Source of the DNA: Halicephalobus mephisto
Lineage: Eukaryota > Nematoda > Chromadorea > Rhabditida > Panagrolaimidae
Length of the DNA: 64,000 bases
Direction: 5' to 3'
Assembly (NCBI GenBank): GCA_009193035.1
Contig: SWDT01000086.1
Location: 124,001 to 188,000 of the forward strand
In this document: positions 22,806-35,280 of the stretch, in pieces
How positions within the stretch are numbered: the first letter of the stretch is position 1
Layout of the letters: every line of letters starts with the position of its first letter
The notes under the pieces: model-generated
The model's input: only the letters and a program-made list of their open reading frames with translations
Told to the model about the DNA's origin: nothing
Databases searched by the model: none
Translations under genes and position numbers: made by a program

Positions 22806-25800
22806 ATGACAGATGAAGAACCTTTTGGAGACGGCCTAATCATCAGAAAAATAAAAACATCCGATGTTGACGATGTATTGGATTTCATCTGTGACGATTT
22901 CATGATCAATGAACCTTTGACGGATGCTGTTAATGGAAAACGCCAAGACATGGAACAGCTTTTTAAAGGTTAGTTTTTCATGATTGATTGATTAATACAG
23001 TAGAACTTGGATATAAAATACCCCTGTTATAATATATCTATTGTTATAGCATAGTGTCTGAGTATGTTTGGTTAGTCTTCTTCAAATTTACCCCTGCTAT
23101 GATATATCCTTTCTTATAACATACGCTCTACTTGGTCCTAAAGGAGTATTTTATACCCAAGTTCGACTGTAATAATAATAATAGTAATACAATATAATTT
23201 GAATATAAAATACCCCTGTTATAACATATCCCTTGTTATAGCATAGTGTCTGAGTGTGTTTGGTTAGTCTGCCTTCAAATTAACCTTACTACAATATATC
23301 ATTTCTTATAACATACGCTTTACCCTGTCACAAGGGGTATTTTATATTCAAATTCGACTGTAATAATAATAACAGTAATACAATATAATTTGGATATAAG
23401 ATACCCCCGCTGTAATATATTTCACGTTATAGCATAGTGTCTGAGTGTGTTTGGTTAGTCTGTCTTCAAATTTACCCCTGCTATGATATATCCTTTCTTA
23501 TAACATACGCTTTACTCTGTCACAAGGGGTATTTTATATCCAAATTCGACTGTATATAAAGCAAGACCGGGGATTTTATGGGTTTTCTGCAATCACGTCT
23601 ATGGAACCGTAATCAAACGTAAAAATCCTTCTTATTGCGATTGATATTAGTTTCTTCATCGGTCCTTCGAACTTGGATAATTAAGCTTACACAAACGAAA
23701 ACGATAATTATAGTCTCGATAAGGCAAAATGCAAATCACACTACATTATTATTATTTAAAACGTTACATAATTATCCTAAAACGCAAACCTTGGATCAAC
23801 ACTGTTAGGATAAAAACAGGAAGAATATTACTAATATTTACTTTAACAATAAGGCACAGACAATAATTATCTTACACTCACACAAGTCAACTCAGGATCT
23901 CACTCATGTCCTACAGTATTCTATAGTCCCTGATGTTCAGGCTATCTCTTCAGGTGCTCTCTTTCTAGTATAGTTTCAGTTCCAATATCTACATAGTAAG
24001 TTTCAACACAAAATAACAGAGGATCTCACTCATGTCCTACGGTATTCTATAGTCCCTGGTATTCAGGCTATCTCTTCAGGTGCTATCTTTCTAGTATAGT
24101 TTCAGTTCTAATGTCTACATAATAAGTTTCAACACAAGTCAACTCAGGATCTCACTCATGTCCTACAGTATTCTATAGTCCCTGATGTTCAGGCTACTTC
24201 TTCGGCTCCTCTTTCTAGTGCGATTTCAGTTCCAAATCCTTATGTTTCAATTTTTGTACCTTTAATTTAAAAATTCAAAATAAAAAACCATTTTAAATAA
24301 CTTTACATATGTTACATAGTATTTTAAAAGCCGTTTTGGATAAGTTTTTGATTTTTTAAAATAGTTTGATATAAAATGTGATATATCCTTAAAATCCAGA
24401 GTTAGTCTTCAGAATTCCGGATTCTGAAATTAAATATTGATTCTAATTTTAGATTTAGAGTCTATGGATTTTATTACAGTATTTAAATACTTTTTGTAGG
24501 ATTTTAACCTTAGAATAAAAATATAAATTTCTCAGATACAAGTATTGTTTAACTCAGAATTCCGGATTCTGAAATTAAATATTGATTCTGGTTTTAGATT
24601 CAGAATCTGCGGGTTTTATTACAGTATTTAAGTGCTTTTTGTAGGATTTTAACCTTAGAATAAAAATATAAATCCTTAGGACAGAAATGTCACATGACTA
24701 TCTGTCGGGAACCCTGACGTAGTTCACGTGGTCCTAATCGCTAGAGAGTAGTTCTTATTTATTTTAATTCAATAAAATTAAGGAACAATATAAACAACCT
24801 AAACCTAAGGAAGACAATAAGATAATATAGGAATGAACACAATAAGATATAACAAAGTCTTAACATTTGTCGCTTGATGGATGGGGAATTTTGCGATTTT
24901 CTTAAATTCTGCAAATTTGGGCCTCATCCTCGGAGATAAATGGACTTCTATGGCCTTCGGAAATCTCGCGTCGGAACCAGATTCGCTTTCCGGGACACTA
25001 TCCAACAAAAACCAAATGACATTTCACATAACTATCCTTGAAATTGTTATATTTACCACTCCGAGTAGTCCGCGTCTAGATGATGAAGTCGATTCTCGAA
25101 GAAAAATTTACATAATAGATGCCTTAGACACAATACAAAATACTATATCGGACTCGACACAAACAAACATAACAACTTCCTACCAAGAGGAACTGCATAA
25201 TCCCTTGTCAATGCTAAGACAATCCGTTCGGGACCAAACGTTCTTTTATCGATGCTAAGGGAATCCGTTCGAGACCAAACATTCCCTTGTTGATGCTGAG
25301 ACAATCCGTTCAGGACCAAACGTTCTTTTATCGATACTAAGACAATCCGTTCGGGACCAAACATTCCCTGTTGATATTAATGCAATCCGTTCGGGACCAA
25401 ACATTCTCTATCGGTTGGGCTTTTCGTTAAGGATGGAGTGTCCGATCAAACAGAAATAAATATTTAATTTAAAAAAATTAATTTCCTATAAAATTTCAGA
25501 TTTGATAAAATTAGGAACATCAGAACCAAACTTCTCATATATCGTCTGTTCTACTGTAGACAAAAAAATCGCTGCTTTAAGATTAACCGGTGTCCTCGAA
25601 AGACCCAAAAATCACGAAGATGTTCCAAAATACGATTCTTATCAAGCAAATGAAATTGCAAAATTACTCGGAACACTCGAAAACAAAGTTTTTTAAAATT
25701 TTTAAAAAATAAATTTAAATTTTTTTTTTCAGACATGGAATATTCTTCCATCAACAATAACTAAATTAGCTACATGGATTATTATATCTGTTAATAAAAA

Positions 25801-26044
25801 TTATCTTCGTCGTGGAATTGCTCAAAAATTGGTCAAATATAAATTAAATGAAATAAAAAATTCTGGTTGTTCTGGAATCGTCACAGAAGCTACTGCACAT
25901 AATTCTCAGAAACTTTTTGCCAAACTCGGATATACCGTACTTCATGAAATTCTACATTCTGATTGGAAAGACAAAAACGGTCAGGTGATCTTCAAATGCA
26001 ACGATGCTACCGACAGAGCTCAACTCAATTACATTAGTCTCTAA
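22806..26044 (+). CDS. GNAT-family N-acetyltransferase (arylalkylamine type)
   Basis: Exons 22806-22968, 25500-25687 and 25733-26044 give 220 residues. The N-terminus GLIIRKIKTSDVDDVLDFICDDF is the usual first strand and helix of GNAT enzymes. The acetyl-CoA loop is VNKNYLRRGIAQKLV (R-x-x-G-x-A), followed by a helix and NSQKLFAKLGY, which closes the fold. Overall shape and length fit the arylalkylamine/dopamine acetyltransferase-like group of invertebrates; the amine substrate is not evident. The first intron is 2.5 kb and packed with repeated elements. The exon 2 donor is GTTTTT, weaker than elsewhere. The stop is 88 bp from the convergent polyubiquitin stop. Confidence 0.85.
22998..23552. 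mobile_element. three tandem MITE units (pogo-like, TA duplication)
   Basis: Copy 1 (22998-23169) has ends CAGTAGAACTTGGATATAAA and inverted CAGTCGAACTTGGGTATAAA, with TA on both sides. Copies 2 and 3 follow at a 191-bp period, including a short spacer (taataataataacagtaata). The last ends at 23552. Each body has ttataacatacgctttact and ggttagtct. A fourth copy is at 56952-57339. Confidence 0.8.
23860..24260. repeat. dispersed element with tandem units of about 120 bp
   Basis: The block ctcaggatctcactcatgtc ... tattctatagtccctg ... ttctagtatagtttcagtt occurs three times in a row. The preceding aggaagaatattactaatatttac segment (about 23818) and the units reappear in reverse at 55085-55370. 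Confidence 0.75.
24400..24680. repeat. two tandem copies of about 140 bp
   Basis: cagaattccggattctgaaa ... attttaaccttagaataaaa appears at about 24412-24530 and 24553-24675. Confidence 0.75.
25195..25420. repeat. minisatellite of about 37-40 bp
   Basis: About six units of acaatccgttcgggaccaaa followed by cgttcttttatcgatgct. The overlapping open frame 24881-25258 shows no family features. Confidence 0.8.
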
Positions 26045-26131
26045 AATGTCAAAATAAAATTACACAAATGATTTATCCTTCATCATTCAAAAAATCACAA
26101 AGTAGTCACAAAAATGATCTTGGAAACAGAA

Positions 26132-28150
<2,019 letters not shown>

Positions 28151-28189
28151 ATTCAGAAAAAGATCACAGTTCATTTAACGGATTAAATT

Positions 28190-28620
28190 TTAAAAATAAA
28201 AAATTTCAGAAAATTCAAAAATTTTAAATTTAAAAAATAAAAAATTTCAGAAAATTTTAAAAATAAAAAAGTTCGAAAATTTCAGAAAACTTTAAAAATA
28301 AAAAATTTCGAAAATTTCAGAAAACTTTAAAAATAAAAAATTTCAGAAATTTTAAAAATAAAAAATTTTTTTAATTTCAGAAATTTTAAATCTAAAAAAA
28401 AAATAAAATTTTTAAAATTAAAATTTAATTTCGAAATTGTCTCGACAGGAATTTCTAAAATTTGATGATTTCGTAATCATGTTATTTTAAAAATTTTTAT
28501 TTCAAAGTTGTCTCGACGGGAATTTCTAGAACTATTTAGAATTCGATGATTTGGATGATTTCGAAATCATGATATAATAAAAATAACGATAAAAAGTGTT
28601 GCGAAATAGTCTCAACGTGG
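28190..28620. repeat. low-complexity AT array and dispersed motif copies
   Basis: Units of ttttaaaaataaaaaatttcag run from 28190 to 28400. Copies of attgtctcgacaggaattt follow at about 28437, 28508 and 28600. Confidence 0.6.
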
Positions 28621-28753
28621 ATTTTCAAGAAACTAAGACGGACCGGACACGTAACGAGACGGGGAGATAGCTGTAAGCGAATTCGACGTGTTTCGTCAAT
28701 TGATCGATCTTGCACCAGCGATAACTCCTGGGTTTGTTTCAGGAATCTAACGA

Positions 28754-29153
28754 TACAAAACTGATAAATTATAAGTTCTGGTGATTGGGCTTCGTCGTTG
28801 TCTTCTCACTTCTGGATGACGTCATTAATGTTGAAAATTGGCGCGCAAGTTGGATCTGTCCTCCTCAGGGGTTTTCGTCCTGGGAAACTTGTCTCCTTCC
28901 GCGACAATATCACTACATACTGTCAGTCTAGTTTCTGAAAGACCATCGTCGTGGTTATTCCGAGGGAATTTCGCTTTTTGGTCCTGCACGGAAGATAACT
29001 CGGTTCATTCCGGTAATCTAACAACGAGCCCTAGTCAGTCAGCTTCATCCTTGACTTCTGGATGACGTCACTGCTTCTCCAATTGACGCGCAACTCCAGT
29101 CCCTCCGCTTTACCGACTTCCGTTTTAACTATCTCCTCGCATTTGCCGACAAT
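28754..29153 (-). mobile_element. LTR-like units, left arm of a large palindrome
   Basis: Read on the minus strand this holds two related LTR-like units in tandem, starting TGTCGGCAAATGCGAGG and TGTCGCGGAAGGAGAC. Both contain caacttgcgcgccaatt or ttgcgcgtcaattggagaa and tgacgtcatccagaagt. They resemble the LTR at 1469 (gacgaaaaccccTGAG, cttgcgcgccaa). The whole 400-bp block is repeated in reverse at 30443-30843 with few changes. Confidence 0.75.
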
Positions 29154-29269
29154 AATTGACGGGCAGATCAAACAACATTTTGGTGGCCTTACAATTTCAA
29201 AAAATCTCAAGGAAGATTACCGGATCGATGGGATAAAGAAAAAGAAAAGACGATGGAGAAACGAATATT

Positions 29270-29760
29270 CAGAACCTTCCAGAATTCATGGTTTCAGATG
29301 TTACAGAACCTTCTGTTGGATTCTAGAAGATTCTTAAAAATTACAGAATAATTTAAAAGATTCTACGAGATTCCAGAACTTCCAAAATACTTTTTGAGAT
29401 TTTCGGAGATTTCAGAAATTTCAGATGAATTTTAAAAACTTCTGTAGTATATTTCATAAGTTTCGAAAATGTCAAGAGTCTTGATTAACTTCCAGAAGAT
29501 TTTACAGAATCTTAAGATATTTCAGAAATTCCCACAAAATTCTAGAAAACTATAATTTTCAAAAATTCCAGAAGCTTCGAATGAGTTTCAGAAGGTTATG
29601 ATGAATTCTAGAAGGTTAGGATGAATTTCAGAAATTTCGGATAAATTCTAGAAGGTTATGATGAATTCTAGAAGTTTCAGATGAATTCTAGAAGCTTCCA
29701 ACGAATTTCAAAAGTTTCCAACGAATTCTAAAAGCTTCTAGAAATTTTTCTGTTGAGACC
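29270..29760. repeat. array rich in TTCTAGAA / AGAAnnTTC units
   Basis: Between the palindrome arms, units such as gatgaattctagaaggtta and gatgaattctagaagcttc repeat every 20-25 bp. They give many inverted GAA/TTC pairs that look like heat-shock elements. Confidence 0.6.
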
Positions 29761-30442
29761 GTTGAATCCAAGATTATCTGAGAATTAAGAAACTTCCGGA
29801 GAATGATCATCCTGAACACATAATAGACCGTAGTAGAATATAAAAAAGGACTTTAAACCTCGAATCTCGTCTGATCTCTTTCCTTAATCAGATACACTAT
29901 ATTCACTGTACTTTACTCACATGCCATCCATGAACACTATTCTTAGACTGACCGTACTTTTTCCAAAAATCTGACGTTTACCCTAAGATGCTCAAAAATG
30001 TCAAAAGTCTTAACTACAGTCCCAAAGATTACAGAATTCCAGTAATTTTCACAAAACTCCAGAAGCTGCCAAAGACTACTTTGAAAACTTTTCAAAAATG
30101 TTAGAATTTTTGAGCAGATTCTACAAAATTCCAGAATATTGTAAAAGTTCCACAAGATTCTAAAAACTTTGCAGAATTTTCCATGATTTCCAAAAGTTTG
30201 AAAATCGTTAATTTTCAAAAATTACCTGTTAAATTGTCGAGATGGTTCTGTTAGAAAAACGAAGGATTCTGAAGATTCGTAAATCGGGCTTTTCGAAACT
30301 ATGTAAGTCCCCAATCTGCGCGGGTTAGGACCTGAATTGATGTGAAAGACGGATAAAACTGGTTTTTCCATAAATTTCGATCGATCAATCCTAATTGGAA
30401 TTAGAACTCCAGTTTGGAAAGGAAATCTCTGTTCTAACACCA
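29760..30442. other. rest of the palindrome loop, no gene seen
   Basis: AT-rich sequence with scattered ttctacaaaattccagaat units. Short open frames here are not supported by splice signals. Confidence 0.4.
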
Positions 30443-30843
30443 GATTGTCGGCAAATGCGAGGAGATAGTTAAAACGGAAGTCGGTAAAGCGGAGGGACTG
30501 GAGTTGCGCGCGAATTGGAGAAGCAGTGACGTCATCCAGAAGTCAGAGATGAAGCTGACTGACTAGGGCTCGTTGTTAGATTACCGGAATGAACCGAGTT
30601 ATCTTCCGTGCAGGACCAAAAAGCGAAATTTCCTCGGAATAACCACGACGATGGTCTTTCAGAAACTAGACTGACAGTATGTAGTGATATTGTCGCGGAA
30701 GAAGAGATGGTTCCCAGGACGAAAACCCCTGAGGAGGACAGATCCAACTTGCGCGCCAATTTTCAACATTAATGACGTCATCCAGAAGTGGGAAGATAAC
30801 GACGAAGCCCAATCACCAGAAATTATAATTTATCAGTTTTGTA
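30443..30843 (+). mobile_element. LTR-like units, right arm of the palindrome
   Basis: Near-identical inverted copy of 28754-29153; starts at attgtcggcaaatgcg and ends at tatcagttttgta, where similarity stops abruptly. Confidence 0.75.
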
Positions 30844-31835
30844 CAAAGTTCCTAAAAAAATTCTAAAAATTCATGATTCCAAAATAATTTTTGTTCAATT
30901 TTCGTTACAGTATGATTCTAGAAGTCCCTGAAAATCATCCAGACATGATTTCATATCAATTTTTATTTCTAATTTGTGCAATATTATAATTTTTAAAGTT
31001 CCTAAAAATCATCCAGAAACAATTTCGAAATAATTTTATTTTTCACTTTTTACAGTAATCTGATTTCTACTGTTTCTAAAAACTTCCAGAAATTTTACAA
31101 CAAAGTTTATTTTAAATTTCTACAATAATGTGGTTTATTGCATTTTTTATAAAATCAAAATCGAAATTTTCAAAAATTTCTTCCACAACGAATCCACCAA
31201 ACACCGAATGTCGAGATATACTTCCACATCTTTAAAAAAACAATTTTTAAGAAATATTTTGAAAAATAACTTTTTTAAGAATATTTAAAAATTTAAAAAA
31301 TTTCTAAAAATATTTTGAAAAATAACTTTTTTAAGAATATTTAAAATTTTCCTTAAATTATTCAAAAAATAATTTTTTAAAGAATATTTAAAATTTTTAA
31401 AAAATATTGTGAAAAATAACTTTTTTAAAAATATTTAAAATTTGTTTAAAATTATTTTGAAAAATAACTTTTTTAAAAATATTTGAAATTTTTCTTAAAT
31501 TATTTTGAAAAAATTAATTTTTTAAATAATTTGAAAAATTAATTTTTTTAAATATTTTGAAAAATAACTTTTTTAAGAATATTTGAAATTTTTTAAAGAA
31601 TATTTTGAAAAATAACTTTTTTAAGAATATTTAAAAATTTCCTTAAATTATTTTTTTAAAAATAGATTCATTGATATCATCCCTTGGTTTTTTCAGAATT
31701 TTAAATCAACATTGCTTTTTTCCGTCTAGAAAATGTTTAATTTGATAAATTTCTCAATTTGATTAACAAATTTAAAAAAGTTTGGAATTTATTTGAGTTC
31801 CCGACCGGAAATCCACGAATTCTGAGATTAATCCT
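30844..31835. repeat. AT-rich array downstream of the neuropeptide gene
   Basis: From 31230 to 31670 units of ttttgaaaaataactttttt and aagaatatttaaaatttt alternate many times. No gene. Confidence 0.55.
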
Positions 31836-34239
31836 TTAGCCGAACCTTAATCTTTCGGCTCCGTTGAGATTCTGGACGAACTGAGGCATGACGTCTCTGA
31901 CTGACGAAGCTCTCTTACTGTATTCTTGGAATCTGCAATATTTTTATTTTTTACAGTAATTTAAAAATAAATTACTTCTGATTCCATTCTTGTGCTTCTG
32001 GATCGAGATTGAAATATCCTCGTTTACCGTAACGGAGTCTAGAAGCTCCGTTCAGGGCACTAGTGAAGTCTGTCAATCCTTCATGGGATTTCTTCTCCGG
32101 GATCTGGTCGTAACTGAAATCATATAATTTTAAAAAACAAAAAACAAAAAATAAAAAATAAATTTTTTAAAATAAAATAATTTAAATACAAATTTTTAGA
32201 ACTTTTCAAAAACTACAGTAATTTATAATTTTTACTTTTAATTATTTCAAAATTAATGAAAAAAATAAAAAATGACTTTTTTTAAATAAAATAATTTAAA
32301 TACAAATTTTTAGAACTTTTCGAAAACTACAATAATCTATAATTCTTATTTTTAATTATTTCAAAATTAATGAAAAAAATAAATTTTTTAAATAAAATAA
32401 TTTAAAAATAAATTTTTAGAATTTTTCAAAAACTACAGTAATTTATAATTTTTATTTTTTAATTATTTTGTAATTTTACATAATTTCGTAATTAACTATA
32501 AAAATGAATTTTTTAGCAAAATTATCCCGAAAATAATTTTTAGAAACTAAAGTATCTTTTATTTTCTATTTTTAATTATTTTTTAATTTTGCATAATTAA
32601 AAATAAAAAATGCAAATTTTTTACGAAATTATCCCAAAAAGAATTTTTAGAAACTTGTTATTTAATATTTTAATTTGTTAAATTTTCCAAATTGTTGCAA
32701 AAAATAAATTATGTACATTTTCAAAATTTTGAAAATTTCTCATGCTCGTTGAATTCGATAAAACACGAAATTTTCGGTGTACTATAAAAAGCAAAAATGT
32801 GGGCGAAAAAATTCGAAAATTTGTCCCAAAAAAAATTTCCAGAATTTTCCAATTGACGTTGAAGATTGTGAAATTTTATGTTTACATTTTTTTTAAATTT
32901 CAAAATTCATAAAATTTATAAAATTCATAAAATTTCAAAATTTATAAAACTTCAAAATTCATAAAATTTATAAAATTTCAAAATTCATAAAATTTATAAA
33001 ATTTTAAAATTCATAAAATTCATAAAACTTCAAAATTTATAAAATTTCAAAATTCATAAAATTTCAAAATTTATAAAACTTCAAAATTCATAAAATTTAT
33101 AAAACTTCAAAATTCATAAAACTTATAAAATTTATAAAATTTCAAAATTCATAAAATTTATAAAACTTCAAAATTTATAAAATTTCAGAATTTTCTAGTC
33201 AAGATCAAAAATTAAAAAAACTTGCTGTTTGAAAATTTCCGGAAGTTTCAAAATTGAATTATCATAAAAGCAGAAATTTTTATGAATTTTCAAAAAAAAT
33301 TGTCTTGACACGAATTCTTGGAACTTTCCATTCAGGATTAACAATTGTAAAATTCTGCAATGACGTGTTTCAAAAAATTTGAAATCATAATTTTGGAAAT
33401 AAAAATAAAAAATAAAATTCTCAAAACTGGTCTTAACACGAATTTTTGGAATTTTCCACTTGAGACAAAAATTGCGAAATTTTATGTTTACTTCCAAGTT
33501 TTCGAAATTGTGTAATTTTAGAAATAAAAATAAAAAATAAAATTCTCAAAACTGATCTTAACACGAATTTTTGAAATTTTCCACTTGAGACAAAAATTGC
33601 GAAATTTTATGTTTATTTCCAAAAGTTTTCGAAATTGTGTAATTTTAGAAATGAAAATAAAAAATAAAATTCTCAAAACTGGTCTCAACACGAATTTTTG
33701 GAATTTTCCATTCGAGACAAAAATTACGAAATTTTATGTTTACTTCCAAGTTTTCAAAATTGTATCATTATTAAAGTACAAATATTCGTCATAAAATTCT
33801 CAAAAATTGTTTCAGCACGAATTCTAAGTTTTCACTCAAAACCAGAAACTACGAAAATTCAGTTTTTCGTAATTCTCAGAAATTTCAAAATCACAAAATT
33901 AGAAAAACTAAGTCCCAAAAGTGGTCTCAACACGAATTTAAAAATTTCCATTCGAGACCGACAATTGCGGAATTTTATATTTGTGAATTTTTTTTAAATC
34001 ATTTAAATTTTTTAAATTTTCAAAGATGACGAAATAAAAATAAAAATCAGATTTTGGAAAACTTCAATGGTTTGGATACGGTAGAGTAGGATTAAAGTTG
34101 TATTTTTAGAAAGTAGTAAATTTAAATGTTAAATTACTTACCTAGCGAAGTAGACAGGACCGATGACGGGCTGCATTTGAACGACGGCAAAGAAGGCGAG
34201 GAAAACGAGGAAACTCAAGCTCAAGGCAAACTGATTCAT
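31836..34239 (-). CDS. flp-34: FLP-34-like (NPY/NPF-type) neuropeptide precursor
   Basis: Three short exons, 34142-34239, 31976-32113 and 31836-31932, join in frame to 110 residues. Exon 1 encodes a signal peptide (MNQFALSLSFLVFLAFFAVV). Exon 2 carries a first peptide ending LNGASRLRYG-KR, then a spacer starting GYFNLDPEAQEW. Exon 3 has a second KR and a final peptide ending NLNGAERLRFG directly before the stop, so Gly supplies the amide. A KK before SHEGL could free the first peptide. The paired RLRYamide and RLRFamide ends match the two peptides of C. elegans flp-34, an NPY-like signal, as I recall them. The precursor would be processed in neuronal dense-core vesicles. Intron 1 is about 2 kb of repeats. 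Confidence 0.85.
32886..33990. repeat. tandem repeats in the flp-34-like intron 1
   Basis: 32886-33190 is a run of ataaaatttcaaaattcata. From about 33195 to 33990 a unit of about 130 bp repeats five or six times: tctcaaaactggtcttaaca, cgaatttttggaattttcc, gagacaaaaattgcgaaatt, tatgtttacttccaagtttt. It includes the dispersed GTCT(C/T)AACACGAATTT motif in each unit. Confidence 0.75.
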
Positions 34240-35280
34240 TCTGTAACTAGTCCTAAAAATGATTTAAATTTTCCATTATAAAAAACCCAAAAAACACGTA
34301 AACCAAATGCCGGAGGAAATTTATAAATTGACTGGGCATTATTCTAATTCAAAAACTAATTAATAAAGATGAGATTCATTCATAGAAAGTTAGGGGTTCA
34401 GAGATGCATTTGGAAAAATCCAAAAAAGTATATATAAAGTTTTTAAAAAACTATTCATAACAGATATAAAAATTTACTCATAGAAAGTTAGGGATTCAGA
34501 GATGCATCTGTAAAGATCCAAAAATTCATATATAAGATTTTTAAGACTATTCATAACAGATATAAGAATTTATTCATAGAAAGCTTTAGGATTTGCTTGT
34601 AGAAAACCTTAGAGTTCATTTGAAGAAGGTTAGGGATTCATATATGCATTCATAAGAAGTTCGAAGATTCATATATAAGGTGTTAAAAAATCACTCATAA
34701 TAAATCCAGATATTCATTTTCTGATGAGATATTCGTGGAAAGTTTTGGGATTTACGTGCAGAGAAACTTAGAGTTTGTTCGAAGACCGTTAGAGATTCCG
34801 AGATTCGTATACCAAGAATCCAAAAATTCATGTATGAGGTATGTAAAAGTCCATTCGTGGAAAGTTTTGGGATTTACGTGCAGAGAAGCTTAAGACTCGT
34901 TTACAGGAGATTTAGGGGCTTATAATAGACACTCGGGAGTTTATTTACAAGGAACTCGGATATTTCGGAGTTTATATATGGATTATTTATAAATTTATTT
35001 ATGAAAAATCTAAGAGTTTTTAGATAAATCCTAAACTTTTTATTAGTAAATTCTTAGAATTTAGAAGTTCATTCACAAAGAATTAAATAATTTATATTCA
35101 CAAAAACGACCCAGACGACGTGAATTCATCGTCTATATAGTTTACTTTTAGAACTTATTCACGACGAAAAGTTCAGAGATTTCGATTAATTTACAAAGCA
35201 AATTGGTTTGAAATTTTTCAAAAAAACGCTTTTTGGAAAATCTTTCCCAGAGGCAAAAGTACAAATCTCTCAAGATCCAT
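34240..35280. repeat. degenerate repeats upstream of the neuropeptide gene
   Basis: Units like ttcatagaaagttaggga followed by ttcagagatgcat recur from 34370 to 34900 and decay afterwards. A core promoter for the neuropeptide gene must lie near 34240, but no TATA box is clear. Confidence 0.5.

Noticed and set aside
24703..25029. Possible third LTR starting TGTCGGGAACCCTGACG with tcacatgactatc / tcacataactatc flanks
   Set aside because: The flanking direct repeats are imperfect and the right end lacks CA at the proper place; not enough to call an element.
24881..25258. 125-codon open frame in the GNAT intron
   Set aside because: It runs into the 37-bp minisatellite, begins in repeat-like DNA and has no recognisable domain.
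28838..29337. Open frames over the palindrome arms (28838-29065, 29062-29337, 30532-30759)
   Set aside because: The same peptide appears from both inverted arms because the arms are LTR-like repeats, not because of a gene family.
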